NCBI GenBank assembly: GCA_002401945.1
Contig: NVUP01000003.1
Location: forward strand, 92,772-99,175
Length of the DNA: 6,404 nt
Source of the DNA: Paracoccaceae bacterium
GTDB lineage: Bacteria > Pseudomonadota > Alphaproteobacteria > Rhodobacterales > Rhodobacteraceae
Reading direction: 5' to 3'
The notes under the pieces are model-generated. The model saw nothing but the letters and a program-made list of their open reading frames with translations, was not told where the DNA came from and did not search any database. A program made the translations under genes and the position numbers. Below are positions 5,475 through 6,404 of the stretch, piece by piece (the first letter of the stretch is position 1; each line of letters opens with the position of its first letter).

Positions 5475-6356
5475 GTGCTCAATATTCTGGCAAGCCACGG
5501 GCATGTTGGGGAGACAGGCATCACAATCCGGCAGGACATAAGCACTGCGGCAGCAGTCACTGATCAACCGCGTGCCATTGGGGCTGCGCGGGTTTCTTCG
5601 CAACTGAAGAACGGCAAAACCCGTCTGGCAAAGTTGCGCCAGTCAGGCGCTCTCAAGCTGTTGTTTCCCCGCAGGACCTCTGGCTTTGAGGCCGTGATGA
5701 TCAACACGGCTGGCGGCATAACTGGCGGTGATCGCTTTTCCATTGCGGTCGAGGCCGGTGACAACACTCAGATGACCCTGACCACCCAGGCCGCTGAACG
5801 CATTTACCGCGCCCAGCCGGGCCAGGTTGGCCGAATGGACACCCGATTGCATGTTGGATCTGGTGCCCGTCTGAACTGGATGCCGCAGGAAACCATTCTG
5901 TATAATCACTGTGCCTTCCAACGCCGCCTGACCGCAGATCTGGCGGCGGGTGCTGAACTGCTGATTGTCGAGCCGCTGGTGTTTGGCCGCATTGCCATGG
6001 GCGAGACCCTGACCGACGCCAGCTTCCTTGATCGCATCGATATTCGCCGCTGCGGGCAACGGCTCTATTATGACGCGGTCAAACTGGACGGCGATATTAC
6101 CGCCAAACTGGCCCGCCCGGCGGTGGCCAATGGCGCGCAGTCTATGGCCAATCTGATTTTCACCGCACCAGATGCCGAGCGTCACCTGACGTTTATCCGC
6201 GAGGCCCTGCCCGCCACCGGCGGCGTGTCGCTGATTGGCGATGACCTGCTGGTGATGCGGCTGCTGGCCGAGGACAGTTTTGTGCTGCGCAAATCCCTCT
6301 TACCCATTCTTGACCGGTTGACCGACAACGGCTTGCCGCTCTGCTGGAGACTATGA
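5475..6356 (+). CDS. ureD: Urease accessory protein UreD
   Basis: UreD is the scaffold chaperone that binds apo-urease and, with UreF and UreG, promotes nickel delivery to the active site in the cytoplasm. The 293-residue product is full length for the family. UreD-type sequence runs through it: GAARVSSQLKNGKTRLAKLRQSGALK (about 36-61, split by normal variation), FEAVMINTAGGITGGDRF (71-88), TLTTQAAERIYR (101-112), LNWMPQETILYNHCAFQRR (133-151), GAELLIVEPLVFGRIAMGE (159-177), and LVMRLLAEDSFVLRKSLLPIL near the C-terminus. The GTG at 5475 is the only standard in-frame start before the conserved core, but no Shine-Dalgarno precedes it and the first 30 or so residues are not conserved, so the true start is uncertain. 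The stop lies 1 nt before the ureA ATG, as expected for a ureDABC operon. Confidence 0.93.
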   Translation: MLNILASHGHVGETGITIRQDISTAAAVTDQPRAIGAARVSSQLKNGKTRLAKLRQSGALKLLFPRRTSGFEAVMINTAGGITGGDRFSIAVEAGDNTQMTLTTQAAERIYRAQPGQVGRMDTRLHVGSGARLNWMPQETILYNHCAFQRRLTADLAAGAELLIVEPLVFGRIAMGETLTDASFLDRIDIRRCGQRLYYDAVKLDGDITAKLARPAVANGAQSMANLIFTAPDAERHLTFIREALPATGGVSLIGDDLLVMRLLAEDSFVLRKSLLPILDRLTDNGLPLCWRL

Positions 6357-6357
6357 C

Positions 6358-6404
6358 ATGAACCTGACCCCCCGCGAAAAAGACAAGCTGCTGATCGCCA
6401 TGGC
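6358..6404 (+). CDS. ureA: Urease gamma subunit UreA, N-terminal fragment cut by window edge
   Basis: Only 15 codons plus two bases are present, reading MNLTPREKDKLLIAM, which is the highly conserved N-terminus of the urease gamma subunit. UreA is the small structural subunit of urease (UreABC), which hydrolyses urea to ammonia and carbamate. The start is supported by GGAGA at 6346-6350, 7 nt upstream and inside the end of ureD, and by the 1-nt gap after the ureD stop. An earlier ATG at 6353 is followed at once by ACA TGA, so it is not used. The rest of the gene is outside the window. Confidence 0.93.
   Translation, partial: MNLTPREKDKLLIAM

Noticed and set aside
1..6404. Mobile elements, CRISPR arrays, tRNA or rRNA genes
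   Set aside because: No transposase, terminal repeats, spaced short repeats or RNA-gene sequence was seen; the window is a compact metabolic locus.

Overview
This window holds most of a urea-acquisition locus: a high-affinity urea ABC transporter operon (urtABCD) on the minus strand, and the first two genes of a urease operon (ureD, then ureA cut by the window edge) on the plus strand. The protein style (a Roseobacter-like UrtB with a long N-terminal extension, the UreD core sequence, a GC-rich base composition judged by eye, and tight overlapping genes) suggests an alphaproteobacterium, probably of the Rhodobacterales/Roseobacter group. This placement is inferred from recollection of family sequences, not from a database search.

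Layout. Positions 1-665 (minus) are the N-terminal 221 codons of urtD, an ATPase whose C-terminus lies beyond the left edge. Positions 662-1828 (minus) are urtC, overlapping urtD by an ATGA. Positions 1832-3787 (minus) are urtB, which stops 3 nt before urtC begins. Positions 3788-3849 are a 62-nt urtA-urtB gap containing a perfect 10-bp hairpin, and a second 7-bp hairpin straddles the urtA stop codon. Positions 3850-5127 (minus) are urtA. Positions 5128-5474 are a 347-nt divergent regulatory region with two clear inverted repeats near urtA and an AT-rich repeat cluster near ureD. Positions 5475-6356 (plus) are ureD, and 6358-6404 (plus) are the first 15 codons of ureA.

How the genes work together. 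UrtA binds urea in the periplasm. UrtB and UrtC form the membrane channel. UrtD, and presumably UrtE just outside the window, power import. Urease (UreABC) then splits urea to ammonia and carbamate, after nickel insertion helped by UreD with UreF and UreG. Uptake and breakdown therefore sit back to back and share one control region, which suits nitrogen-limited growth on urea.

No undescribed system was found; the genes are all recognisable. The points worth a second look are non-coding: the tandem hairpins after urtA, the structured divergent intergenic region, and the unclear ureD start. The extended, signal-peptide-bearing UrtB also merits attention.
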